This document shows positions 56,548 to 64,000 of a stretch of DNA of 64,000 nucleotides, in pieces (positions within the stretch are counted from its first letter, which is position 1; every line of letters begins with the position of its first letter). The notes under the pieces were generated by a model. It saw only the letters and a list, made by a program, of their open reading frames with translations, was not told where the DNA came from and did not search any database. The DNA is from Corynebacterium sp. CNCTC7651. Lineage in GTDB: Bacteria > Actinomycetota > Actinomycetes > Mycobacteriales > Mycobacteriaceae. Made by a program: the position numbers and the translations under genes. The stretch covers positions 2,108,001 through 2,172,000 of the forward strand of contig NZ_CP071246.1 in NCBI RefSeq assembly GCF_021496665.1. The letters run 5' to 3'.

Positions 56548-57933
56548 ATGCCAACCACGCCGCACTCCAACGATCCCCGCGACAACCTGGGCGATTACGT
56601 GCTGGGCAAAGATGGCAAGCCCATCGTTGACCGCTACGGCCGCCCGGTGCGCCGCCGGCCGGCCTCTGGAGGGCCCGCCGGTGATGCGACCCGGCGGGTC
56701 GAGCGGCCGGAGCGGGTCGAGCGGCCGCGCCAGGAGTACCAACCGCGCCGCGCACCCGAGTACACGCGGGTAGAGCGTGCGGACTACCCGGAGCGCCCGC
56801 GGCAAGAGCGCCCGCGCCAGCAGTACGAGCCGCGCCGTGTGCCGGAGTACACGCGCCAGGAACGCCCGCAGCAGCGCCCGCCACAGCAGGTCCCTCCACA
56901 GCGAACTCAGCAGCGCCCGCCACAGCAGGTCCCGCAGCAGCCACGCCGCGCGCGCCGGCAGGTGCAGCAGCCCGAACAACCGGTGATCAGCCGGCAAACA
57001 CGGGCGGGGTCGGAGCCGAGGGTTGAAAGGAGGCGTCGTAAAGCAAAAGCCCCTGGATGCAGCACGATTCTTGCCATCCTCCTAGTGCTGGCGATCGCGG
57101 GCACCCTGCTTGCCGATGCCCGCATGGACCGCGTCCAAGCCCTCCCCGAAGAGCGTATTGCCAATACGGCGGGGACGAACTGGCTGCTCGTGGGGTCGGA
57201 CTCGCGCGTGGGCTTAAGCGAGGAGGAGATTGAGCGGCTGGGCACGGGCGGCGATATTGGGTCTACGCGTACGGACACCATCATGCTTCTGCACCTGCCG
57301 CTGACCGGGAAAGCGACGCTGATATCGATCCCACGCGACTCCTACGTGGCGGTGCCGGGCTATGGGTACGACAAGGTCAACGCTGCATACGCGTACGGCG
57401 GGCCGCAGCTTCTCGCCGCGACGGTGGAGCAGGCGACGGGCCTGCGCGTGGACCGTTACGCGGAGATCGGCATGGGCGGGCTCGCGCGCGTAACCGACGC
57501 GGTGGGCGGCGTGGAGATTTGCGTTGCCGAGCCTATCGACGATCCCTTAGCCAACCTCAACGTCCAACCAGGCTGCCAGAAGATGGACGGCGCGACCGGG
57601 CTTGGGTACGTGCGCACCCGCGCGACAGCGCAAGGCGACCTGGACCGCGTGGCACGGCAGCGAGAGTTTTTGGGCGCGCTGGTGGCTAGGACGCTGTCGC
57701 CGGCCGTGCTACTGAATCCCTTCCGACTGATTCCGCTGGCGTGGACAGTGCCGACGTTGTTTGTGGTGGGCCAGGGCGACCATGTGTGGAACCTGGCGCG
57801 GATTCCGCTGGCCATGCGCGGCGGGCTTGAGACCGTGACCATCCCCATCGGCGACTTCATGGACACCGAGGTGGGCAACGTGGTGATCTGGGACGAGTAC
57901 GCGGCCGAGGAGCTGTTCAGCTCGCTGAGGTAG
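56548..57933 (+). CDS. lcpB: LytR-CpsA-Psr family protein (LcpB-like)
   Basis: A 461-residue membrane-anchored phosphotransferase of the LCP family that ligates arabinogalactan or other polymers to peptidoglycan. The N-terminal 165 residues form a low-complexity Arg/Gln/Pro-rich cytoplasmic region, followed by one helix (TILAILLVLAIAGTLLAD). The LCP domain has NWLLVGSDSRVGL, GDIGSTRTDTIMLLHL, STLISIPRDSYVAVPG-type strand and DRVARQREFLGALVART with the catalytic Asp/Arg positions. The position matches lcpB of C. glutamicum; LcpA is usually elsewhere. ATG at 56548. Confidence 0.85.
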   Translation: MPTTPHSNDPRDNLGDYVLGKDGKPIVDRYGRPVRRRPASGGPAGDATRRVERPERVERPRQEYQPRRAPEYTRVERADYPERPRQERPRQQYEPRRVPEYTRQERPQQRPPQQVPPQRTQQRPPQQVPQQPRRARRQVQQPEQPVISRQTRAGSEPRVERRRRKAKAPGCSTILAILLVLAIAGTLLADARMDRVQALPEERIANTAGTNWLLVGSDSRVGLSEEEIERLGTGGDIGSTRTDTIMLLHLPLTGKATLISIPRDSYVAVPGYGYDKVNAAYAYGGPQLLAATVEQATGLRVDRYAEIGMGGLARVTDAVGGVEICVAEPIDDPLANLNVQPGCQKMDGATGLGYVRTRATAQGDLDRVARQREFLGALVARTLSPAVLLNPFRLIPLAWTVPTLFVVGQGDHVWNLARIPLAMRGGLETVTIPIGDFMDTEVGNVVIWDEYAAEELFSSLR

Positions 57934-58022
57934 TTGGGGGTTGGGGTTCGGGGCTGGGGCTCCCGTGCCGGCGGACAGACCTCTGCGCTGGGTTTCTTGG
58001 GGGTCGCAGCGCCAGATTCCAC

Positions 58023-58142
58023 TGAGGCCTACAGCGCTGTAGGCCTCAAGAATTTCGAGTCACACCAGTTACACCCGACCTGGGCTTTTCCGGTAGGCCT
58101 CAGGGCCGGTTCACGCTGAGGCCTACAGGGCTGTAGGCCTCA
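58023..58142 (+). repeat. 120-bp palindromic repeat element, copy 3
   Basis: Palindromes at 58023-58048 (perfect, TGAGGCCTACA-GCGC-TGTAGGCCTCA) and 58117-58142, again 94 bp apart. The core is AGTCACACCAGTTACACCCG at 58058, and the half-site GTAGGCCTCAG is present at 58093. A GTTGAGAGCTGCAGGGTGCA tail (58155-58174) is shared with copy 1. The 357-bp gap 57934-58290 also holds a G-rich stretch before the element and the terminator at 58212. Confidence 0.9.
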
Positions 58143-58211
58143 AAGGCTGGTGCCCGTTGAGAGCTGCAGGGTGCAGCTGTCAGCGCCCCGCTGCAGGGCC
58201 AAGACATCAGT

Positions 58212-58243
58212 AAAAGAGGCCTACCCGGAGGTGGACCTCTTTT
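58212..58243. terminator. bidirectional terminator between lcpB and the AGCS symporter
   Basis: AAAAGAGG at 58212-58219 pairs with CCTCTTTT at 58236-58243, with an inner ACC/GGT pairing, and a T-rich stretch follows on either strand. It lies between two convergent genes, as expected for a shared terminator. Confidence 0.75.
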
Positions 58244-58290
58244 GTTTTACCTAGTCAGACCCAGTCAGACAGCCGGTGGCGCCGTCCGGC

Positions 58291-59925
58291 CTACGGCACT
58301 GCGGTGCTGCCGCCGATGGTGCCGGCCGGGCCAGCGCCCGGGTCCTGGCGGTGCGTCTCGGTCGTGCGAGTGGTCTGGGTGGTTGTGGTCGTGACCACGG
58401 AGCCCTCGACACCCGGCCAAGTGCCAGCCTCGATCATCTCGCGCTTGCGCTCCACCCAGAAGTCGGCGTTCTTGATGCCCAGGGCCTCAGGGTCGAACTG
58501 CGGGTCCAAACCGGCCTTCTTCTGGCGGCTGTAGTCGCGCATCGCCTTGAGCGCGGGGACCTGGAGGAACAGGATGGCCACAATATTGAGCCACGCGGTG
58601 GCGCCCACGCCGATGTCGCCGAGAGCCCAGGCGGTGCCCGGGGTGGTGGTAGCGCCGATGAAGACGGAGATAACGATGAGCACGCGGAGGATCCAGATGA
58701 TGGCGCGGCGGGTACCCTCGTTCTTCACCCAGCGGTTGAGGTAGGTGAAGTTCACCTCGGCCAGGTAGTAGTACGCCAGCACGGTGGTGAAGGCGAAGAA
58801 CATGATCGCCAGCGCGACGAAGCTCGGGCCGAGGCCGCCGGCCAGGGTGTTCAGGCCCTCCTGGACAAAGCCGGGGCCGACCGGGATGGCCTCGCCGACG
58901 GACCCGTTGTAGATGAGGGCACCGTCGGTGGACTGGCCCTCGTGGACGCGGTACATGTCGGTGGAGATGATGATGAACGCAGTAGCGGAGCAGACGAACA
59001 GGGTGTCAATGTACACGGCGAACGCCTGGACGAGGCCCTGCTTGGCTGGGTGGGAAACCTCGGCGGCTGCGGCGTGCTGCGGGCCAGTGCCTTGGCCGGC
59101 CTCGTTGGAGTAGATGCCGCGCTTGACACCCCACATGATGGCGGCGCCAATCATGCCGCCGAACATCTCGTCGCGGCCGAACGCGGAGGAGAAGATGAGG
59201 CCGAAAACATGCGGGATCTCAGAGGCGTTGACAATTAGGACGATGATCGCAATCACGATGTAGGCCACGGCCATGAACGGCACGACCAGGGAAGCGAAGT
59301 TGGCGATGCGCTTGATGCCGCCGATGATGATCAGGCCGAGCAGCACTGCCATGATGGCGGCGGAGATCCACACGTTGACGCCCCACGCATTCTCCACGGC
59401 TGCAGCCACACCGTTGGCCTGGATGCCCGGGAGGAAGTAGGAGGTGGCCAGGATCATGCAGATGGCGAAGAAGACGGCGTAGGCCAGCGCGAAACCGCGG
59501 GCACCGGTGTGCGCGTACGCCTTCTCGATGAAGTAGGCGGGGCCGCCGCGGTACTCGCCGGTATCGCGGTCCTTCTCCTTGTAGATCTGTGCCAGGGTGC
59601 ACTCGATGAAGGAGGTGGCGGCGCCGAGGAACGCCACGATCCACATCCAGAACACCGCGCCCGGGCCGCCGAACGCGATCGCGGTGGCCACGCCGGCGAT
59701 GTTGCCCACGCCGACACGGTTGGCCAGGGAGATCATGAGGGACTGGAAGGAGGAGATGCCCGCCTCGGACTTCTCGCCCCGGCTGAGCTGCTTGATCATG
59801 TCCGGCAGACCGCGGACCTGAACGAACATGGTGACAGCGGTGAAATACACACCCGCACCGAGGCACAGGAACACCAGTGCCGGGGACCAGATGATCCCGT
59901 CGAGAGTACTAATTATCGCTTCCAC
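58291..59925 (-). CDS. alanine/glycine:cation symporter (AGCS family)
   Basis: A 544-residue sodium-coupled amino-acid symporter with about eleven helices. Family blocks are SLANRVGVGNIAGVATAIAF near residue 70, GPGAVFWMWIVAFLGAATSF, RGGPAYFIEKAY near 125, and GRDEMFGGMIGAAIMWGVKR with GIYSNEAGQGTGPQHAAAAE near 275. The C-terminal 40 residues are a Thr-rich hydrophilic tail. Divergent from the YjiH transporter gene. ATG at 59925. Confidence 0.92.
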   Translation of the reverse strand: MEAIISTLDGIIWSPALVFLCLGAGVYFTAVTMFVQVRGLPDMIKQLSRGEKSEAGISSFQSLMISLANRVGVGNIAGVATAIAFGGPGAVFWMWIVAFLGAATSFIECTLAQIYKEKDRDTGEYRGGPAYFIEKAYAHTGARGFALAYAVFFAICMILATSYFLPGIQANGVAAAVENAWGVNVWISAAIMAVLLGLIIIGGIKRIANFASLVVPFMAVAYIVIAIIVLIVNASEIPHVFGLIFSSAFGRDEMFGGMIGAAIMWGVKRGIYSNEAGQGTGPQHAAAAEVSHPAKQGLVQAFAVYIDTLFVCSATAFIIISTDMYRVHEGQSTDGALIYNGSVGEAIPVGPGFVQEGLNTLAGGLGPSFVALAIMFFAFTTVLAYYYLAEVNFTYLNRWVKNEGTRRAIIWILRVLIVISVFIGATTTPGTAWALGDIGVGATAWLNIVAILFLQVPALKAMRDYSRQKKAGLDPQFDPEALGIKNADFWVERKREMIEAGTWPGVEGSVVTTTTTQTTRTTETHRQDPGAGPAGTIGGSTAVP

Positions 59926-60023
59926 AACGCGCTCCTTTGGGTTAACAGAGAGAAACCGCCAAGTTGCATGTGAATTTAGGCGATAAAACTGTGCTGCGCG
60001 TCACTTTCACACAAATTACTTTG

Positions 60024-60037
60024 TCTGGGATCCCAGA
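60024..60037. promoter_or_regulatory. 14-bp perfect palindrome in the AGCS/YjiH promoter gap
   Basis: TCTGGGATCCCAGA is a perfect palindrome in the middle of the 193-bp gap between the divergent symporter and YjiH genes, a typical operator position. The regulator is unknown. Confidence 0.45.
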
Positions 60038-60065
60038 TTGGTGGCGCTCACATTGGCTACCCACG

Positions 60066-60081
60066 GTGACTTGTGTCACGT
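60066..60081 (+). promoter_or_regulatory. GlxR/CRP-like binding site before the YjiH gene
   Basis: GGTGACTTGTGTCACG has the GTGA-N6-TCAC pattern of corynebacterial GlxR (cAMP receptor) sites, consensus TGTGA-N6-TCACA, and lies 38 bp upstream of the YjiH ATG. It suggests carbon-status control of the transporters. Confidence 0.5.
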
Positions 60082-60118
60082 ACAACTAGTGCAAACTTCC
60101 ATTCCGAAAGGAGCGAGC

Positions 60119-61549
60119 ATGGACCAAACAACTCCGGGTGTCAGCCGCAAGTGGCCCCAGTCGTACCCCCCTGCGTACGACGTCAAGAACATCCCGGCAC
60201 CCCACGAGGCGTACGACGGCACCCTGAATGAAGCGGAGACGGACCCGCAAGCCCCAGTTCATGCACCGAACGTGTGGCGCTTCTTCCTGTATTCCGGCAT
60301 CGGCATCTTCGCGTTCTTCGTCCCGTTCACGTGGAATGAGAAGAACACGATCCTGCTGGACCACATTGTCACCTTCATCACCAAGACGCTGGGCACCGGC
60401 ACGCAGTACTTGGCACTGGTCGCCATCATCGCTGGCACGGTGTACCAGTTCGTCTCCGGCCGCTGGAAGGCGGATTTCGCGCGCATGATTTTCGCCGGTC
60501 TGTCGGTGCTGGCAGTGGTGTTCTGCGCCATGCTCGTCTTTGGCTTCGGCCCGGCCTTCCTGCACAACCCGGACATCGGCCCGTTCATCCTGAACAAGCT
60601 GGTTATCTCGGTGGGCTTGCTCATCCCGGTCGGCGCGATCTTCCTGGGTCTACTGGTGGGCTTTGGCTTGATGGAGTTCATCGGCGTGATGGTGCAGCCG
60701 ATCATGCGCCCGGTCTTCCACACCCCGGGCAAGTCCGCGGTGGATGCGGTGGCATCCTTCCTCGGCTCCTACTCGCTGGGCCTGCTGATCACGGACCGCA
60801 TGTACAAGTCGGGCCACTACAACGGGCGCGAGGCTGCAATCATTGCTTCCGGCTTTTCGACGGTCTCCGCAACCTTCATGGTCATCGTTGCCAAAACGCT
60901 GGACATGATGGGGCACTGGACCACGTACTTCTGGGCCACCTTCGTCATCACCTACATCGTCACCGCGATCACCGTGCGGATCCCACCGATTTCCCGCATC
61001 TCTGAGGATTACTACCCGGGCGCGCAGCCGCACCCGGAGGCCCAGATCACCGGTAACCGTTTCGCTGCGGCGTGGAACGAGGCGAAGCGTGAGCTGGCCA
61101 AGGCAGACAGCCTGGGCAAGGTGCTGTGGGTGAACTTCCGCGACGGCCTCACCATGGCCGTACAGGTGATTCCGGGCATCATGTCCGTCGGTGTGATCGG
61201 CCTCGCTCTTGCCACCTACACCCCGGTGTTCAAGGCGCTCGGCGTGGTGTTCTACCCGCTGGTGTGGGCGCTTCGCCTGCCGGATCCGTGGGCGACCTCC
61301 GGCGCGCTGGCCACCGGCCTGGCGGAGATGTTCCTGCCGGCCACTCTGGTCGCGGGATCGGACAGCATGGTGCTGAAATTCACCGTCGCGGTGGTGTGCG
61401 TGAGCCAGATCTTCTTCTTCTCCGCAATGGTGCCAGCGGTGCTGGCCACGGACATCCCGCTGAACATCGGCCAGATGGTGCTGATCTGGTTCATCCGCGT
61501 GGTGCTCACCGTGCTAATCACTGTGCCGGTGGCGCACTTGGTGTTCTAG
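60119..61549 (+). CDS. YjiH-family membrane transporter (nucleoside-recognition gate domain)
   Basis: A 476-residue polytopic membrane protein of the YjiH family. It has about eleven helices, the GIGIFAFFVPFTWNEKNTIL opening, the gate-like block FLGSYSLGLLITDRMYKSGH with NGREAAIIASGFSTVSATFM near residue 240, and WALRLPDPWATSGALATGLA near 385. The substrate is not established. The gene lies next to hutG, and in other bacteria YjiH-type genes occur beside histidine-use genes, so a histidine or imidazole substrate is possible. The ATG has GAAAGGAG seven bases upstream. Confidence 0.88.
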   Translation: MDQTTPGVSRKWPQSYPPAYDVKNIPAPHEAYDGTLNEAETDPQAPVHAPNVWRFFLYSGIGIFAFFVPFTWNEKNTILLDHIVTFITKTLGTGTQYLALVAIIAGTVYQFVSGRWKADFARMIFAGLSVLAVVFCAMLVFGFGPAFLHNPDIGPFILNKLVISVGLLIPVGAIFLGLLVGFGLMEFIGVMVQPIMRPVFHTPGKSAVDAVASFLGSYSLGLLITDRMYKSGHYNGREAAIIASGFSTVSATFMVIVAKTLDMMGHWTTYFWATFVITYIVTAITVRIPPISRISEDYYPGAQPHPEAQITGNRFAAAWNEAKRELAKADSLGKVLWVNFRDGLTMAVQVIPGIMSVGVIGLALATYTPVFKALGVVFYPLVWALRLPDPWATSGALATGLAEMFLPATLVAGSDSMVLKFTVAVVCVSQIFFFSAMVPAVLATDIPLNIGQMVLIWFIRVVLTVLITVPVAHLVF

Positions 61550-61589
61550 GCCGCCGCTGCCCCGCAAGGCAGCACAGGCCGCCCAGCCG

Positions 61590-62549
61590 CTACTCCCCTA
61601 CGGCCGCCGCGTGGGCGCTGACGATGTCATCGATCAGCCGCGCGGCGGCCTTCGCCGTGCGCGCATCCACGTCATACTCGGGGTTGAGCTCCACCACATC
61701 GACCAACGCCACGCGCCCGGTCGCGGCAACGGCCTCCACCATGGCGCGTACCAGGGCAAACTCAACCCCGAATCCAGCCGGGGCGGACACCCCCGGCGCC
61801 ACCGAGGCTGGCAGCACGTCCAAGTCGATGCTGAGGTGAATCGGTAGGTCACCTGCCACCGCCTCCACTGCGCGGGTGGCAGCCTCGGCGAGGGTCATGG
61901 TGGCAAGGTCGGTGTCCTCGACCGTGGTCACGCCAAGCTCTGCGGCGGTGTCGAAGAGCACCTTCGTGTTGTTGGGGCGGGAGATGCCGAACACGGAGTA
62001 GTCGAACGCCTCGCGCCCCACTAGCTCCGCGATTTGCCTGAACGGGGTGCCGGAGGTGGGACGGGAGGCGGAGCGCAAGTCGAAGTGCGCGTCGAAGTTG
62101 ATTATCTGCATCGAGCCGAGCGCCTCGTAAGCGCCGCGGTGGGTGGCGAAAGAGGTTTCGTGACCGCCGCCGAGCACGACCGTGATTCCCTCTGTCCCTT
62201 GCGCAGCGACGAGGTCGCGCACCCGGTCGGACAATTCGCGCTGGGCGCTCTCGAGGTTGTCTTCCTGGGTGGTCACCGTACCGGCGTCGATAAGCAGCCT
62301 GCGCTCGTGGACGGCGAGGGAGCCGAGTGCGGCGCGCAACGCCTCGGGGCCGTCCGCGGCACCCTGGCGGCCGCCGTTGCGCTCCACGCCCTCATCGGAG
62401 GCGAAGCCGAGCAGGTGCACTGCCCCCTCGGTCGGCTCGGAGGCGGTGTCCACCACGCTATGCCAGCGGGCGTGCTCGGGGCCGGGACCGTCATCGCGGC
62501 CGGACCACGGGGAGGCGGGGGTGAAAAGCGGTGCAGATACGGTATTCAT
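61590..62549 (-). CDS. hutG: formimidoylglutamase (ureohydrolase/arginase family)
   Basis: A 319-residue manganese hydrolase of the arginase fold. The metal sites are GGGHETSFATHRG near residue 130, INFDAHFDLRSASRPTSGTP near 150, and SIDLDVLPASVAPGVSAPAG near 245. In this hut cluster it cleaves formimidoyl-glutamate to glutamate and formamide. The ATG at 62549 (MNTVSAPLFTP) leaves only 31 bp to the divergent hutR start, so promoters overlap. Agmatinase is the main alternative; context decides. Confidence 0.9.
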   Translation of the reverse strand: MNTVSAPLFTPASPWSGRDDGPGPEHARWHSVVDTASEPTEGAVHLLGFASDEGVERNGGRQGAADGPEALRAALGSLAVHERRLLIDAGTVTTQEDNLESAQRELSDRVRDLVAAQGTEGITVVLGGGHETSFATHRGAYEALGSMQIINFDAHFDLRSASRPTSGTPFRQIAELVGREAFDYSVFGISRPNNTKVLFDTAAELGVTTVEDTDLATMTLAEAATRAVEAVAGDLPIHLSIDLDVLPASVAPGVSAPAGFGVEFALVRAMVEAVAATGRVALVDVVELNPEYDVDARTAKAAARLIDDIVSAHAAAVGE

Positions 62550-62580
62550 GCGTCCCGAGCCTAGCCCCGTGGGCATACTG

Positions 62581-63321
62581 ATGGCGATGAACAAGCCCCA
62601 GGTCCCCGCTGCGCATAACGTCTTGCGCATTTTGGCCCTGCTATCCACCACGGACGCGCCGATTTCCGCCACCCGCATCCAGCGCGAACTGGGGTTGCCC
62701 CGCTCCACCACCTACCACCTGCTGCGGGAGCTGGAGGATTCCGGCTTCGTGGTCCACCTGAGCTCGTCCAGCACATACGGTCTGGGGCTTGCGTCGTACC
62801 GCATGGCGCAGGCGTACACCACGCAGCAGCCGCTGGTGCGCCTGGCCACCAAGCCGCTTGCGCGGATCGCGGAGCTTGCCGGGGGCTCGTCGCACTTGTC
62901 GCGCCTGGCTGGGTCCGAGATCGTCTACCTGCACGAGGTGCGTGCGCCTGGCGCGGTATCGCTGATCACGGAGGTGGGCGTTCGTTTGCCGTCGCTGGCC
63001 ACCGCGTCGGGCCGCATCATGCTGGCGCAGCTGCCCGAGACGGAGCTGCGCGCCGTGTTCAACGCCTCGGGCGAGCGCCGCCGCTACAGCGAAGTAAAGG
63101 AACAGCTGGCCGCGTATCGACGCCAGGGGTTTGCCGACGAGCACGAAGAAATCTCTCCCGGCCAGGAATCTCTCGCCGTAGCTGTGCTCGACCACTTGTC
63201 GCGCCCGGCAGCGGCGTTGGCCGTAACATTCGCCGTGGGGAGCGCGAACCGAGAACAGCTGGTAGCAGCGCTTTCTGCCGCTGCCGCGCACCTGCGCACC
63301 CAATTCTTCGGCACCGTGTGA
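62581..63321 (+). CDS. hutR: IclR-family regulator of histidine utilisation (HutR)
   Basis: A 246-residue IclR protein: the winged helix (NVLRILALLSTTDAPISATR, LGLPRSTTYHLLRELEDSGF) at 12-68, then the effector domain with LVRLATKPLARIAELAGGSS, AGSEIVYLHEVRAPGAVSLI and SRPAAALAVTFAVGSANREQ. It lies between hutG and hutH, the place of HutR in C. resistens. The message is probably leaderless: CATACTG directly precedes the ATG. An ATG two codons later is possible. Confidence 0.88.
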   Translation: MAMNKPQVPAAHNVLRILALLSTTDAPISATRIQRELGLPRSTTYHLLRELEDSGFVVHLSSSSTYGLGLASYRMAQAYTTQQPLVRLATKPLARIAELAGGSSHLSRLAGSEIVYLHEVRAPGAVSLITEVGVRLPSLATASGRIMLAQLPETELRAVFNASGERRRYSEVKEQLAAYRRQGFADEHEEISPGQESLAVAVLDHLSRPAAALAVTFAVGSANREQLVAALSAAAAHLRTQFFGTV

Positions 63322-63354
63322 TTGCCGCCACTTGGATGATCTAGTATCGCGCCC

Positions 63355-64000
63355 ATGACACGTACTGTTTCTGTCGGAATCGGGGCTATGTCAATCGAGG
63401 ACGTTGTGGCCGTTGCACGCCACGGCGCCAAGGTCGCGCTCGACCCGGAGGCATTGGAAGAGATCGCCGCCACGCGCACCCGCATCGAGGAGCTGGCGGC
63501 GGATCCAACTCCCGTCTACGGCGTCTCCACCGGCTTCGGCGCCCTTGCCCGCCGCCATATCCCGGAGGATCTGCGCGCACAGCTTCAGCGCTCCCTGGTG
63601 CGCTCCCACGCCGCCGGTTCCGGCGCCGAGGTGGAAGAGGAAGTTATCCGCGCCCTCATGTTGCTTCGCCTATCCACCCTCTGCACCGGCCGCACGGGCG
63701 TGCGCCCCGTCGTGGCCGAGACCTACGCAGCCGTCCTGAACGCCGGCATCACCCCGGTGGTCTACGAGCACGGCTCTCTGGGTTGCTCCGGCGATCTCGC
63801 ACCTCTCGCGCACTGCGCGCTCGCGCTCCTCGGCGAAGGCGAGTGCCGCGTCCGCGGCGGGGAGATCGTGCCCTCAGGGCAGGCGCTTGCCGACGCAGGC
63901 ATTGCACCCCTCGTCTTGAAGGAAAAGGAGGGGTTGGCGCTGATCAACGGCACGGACGGCATGCTGGGCATGCTTTGCCTGGCCATCACGGATTTGAAAG
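63355..64000 (+). CDS. hutH: histidine ammonia-lyase, 5' part (runs off the window)
   Basis: The first 215 codons of a lyase converting histidine to urocanate. Visible motifs are TPVYGVSTGFGALARRHIP near residue 55, the LVRSHAAGSG block near 82, and the cofactor loop HGSLGCSGDLAPLAH near 145, then GLALINGTDGMLGML near 200. The self-formed MIO cofactor normally comes from Ala-Ser-Gly; here it reads Cys-Ser-Gly. A TAGTAT -10 box at 63342-63347 lies seven bases before the ATG, so the message is probably leaderless. The 3' end is outside the window. Confidence 0.93.
   Translation, partial: MTRTVSVGIGAMSIEDVVAVARHGAKVALDPEALEEIAATRTRIEELAADPTPVYGVSTGFGALARRHIPEDLRAQLQRSLVRSHAAGSGAEVEEEVIRALMLLRLSTLCTGRTGVRPVVAETYAAVLNAGITPVVYEHGSLGCSGDLAPLAHCALALLGEGECRVRGGEIVPSGQALADAGIAPLVLKEKEGLALINGTDGMLGMLCLAITDLK

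Overview
The window is about 64 kb of GC-rich chromosome from a mycolic-acid bacterium, almost certainly a Corynebacterium. It carries the conserved mycolate and arabinogalactan envelope block: an MmpL3/CmpL1-like exporter, accD3-pks13-fadD32, a Culp6-like cutinase, two mycolyltransferases, aftB, ubiA, a PAP2 phosphatase, glfT2 and glf. Gene order from there to pheA and the LCP protein follows that known from C. glutamicum (glf, amidase, glpK, HAD, plsC, serS, farR, septum-formation protein, phosphoglycerate mutase-like, pheA, lcpB). This assignment rests on gene content and family recognition; no database search was possible. I cannot name the species.

Layout. 1-25158: envelope biogenesis. 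A plus-strand set (MmpL transporter, flippase-like protein, then a two-gene tuberculostearate-type pair made of an FAD reductase and a SAM methyltransferase, then DUF3054) converges on the minus-strand mycolate operon and the arabinogalactan genes. 25245-31491: a TetR/GAP-family pair in which both genes look damaged, then a DtxR-type iron-siderophore uptake locus (binding protein on plus; ATPase, two permeases and a siderophore-interacting reductase on minus). 31492-35622: an accessory island holding a truncated HsdR remnant, a relic of an antiporter C-terminus, and two divergent P-loop ATPases separated by four 23-bp direct repeats. 35627-39093: the end of the beta-ketoadipate pathway (pcaJ, pcaI, pcaR, and a frameshifted pcaF). 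39396-46631: small membrane protein, Na+/H+ antiporter, glutaredoxin-like protein, glf, PGRP amidase and glycerol kinase. 47016-57933: DUF559-like protein, HAD hydrolase, acyltransferase, serS, a FarR-like regulator, septum-formation protein, small metallopeptidase, phosphatase, pheA, DUF2891, CPBP protein and LCP ligase. 58291-64000: alanine/glycine symporter, YjiH transporter, and the histidine-utilisation genes hutG, hutR and the start of hutH.

How the genes work together. FadD32 activates meromycolate as an adenylate, AccD3 supplies carboxylated acyl chains and Pks13 condenses them. The CmpL1-like transporter exports trehalose monomycolate and the two mycolyltransferases place mycolates on the arabinogalactan. 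UbiA, the PAP2 protein, AftB, Glf and GlfT2 build that arabinogalactan. The methyltransferase/FAD-reductase pair within the same locus suggests that this species also makes 10-methyl branched (tuberculostearic-type) fatty acids.

Most distinctive signals: (1) a repeat family of exactly 120 bp, two 26-bp palindromes 94 bp apart around a conserved core, in three intergenic regions (39194, 46769, 58023) with a core-only relic at 18741; (2) the 4 x 23 bp array between two divergent ATPases; (3) a 36-codon ORF with a good ribosome site just after accD3; (4) three single-base lesions (TetR frameshift, GAP gene lacking a start codon, pcaF frameshift) that are either real decay or sequence errors; (5) a Cys-Ser-Gly instead of Ala-Ser-Gly cofactor triad in HutH.
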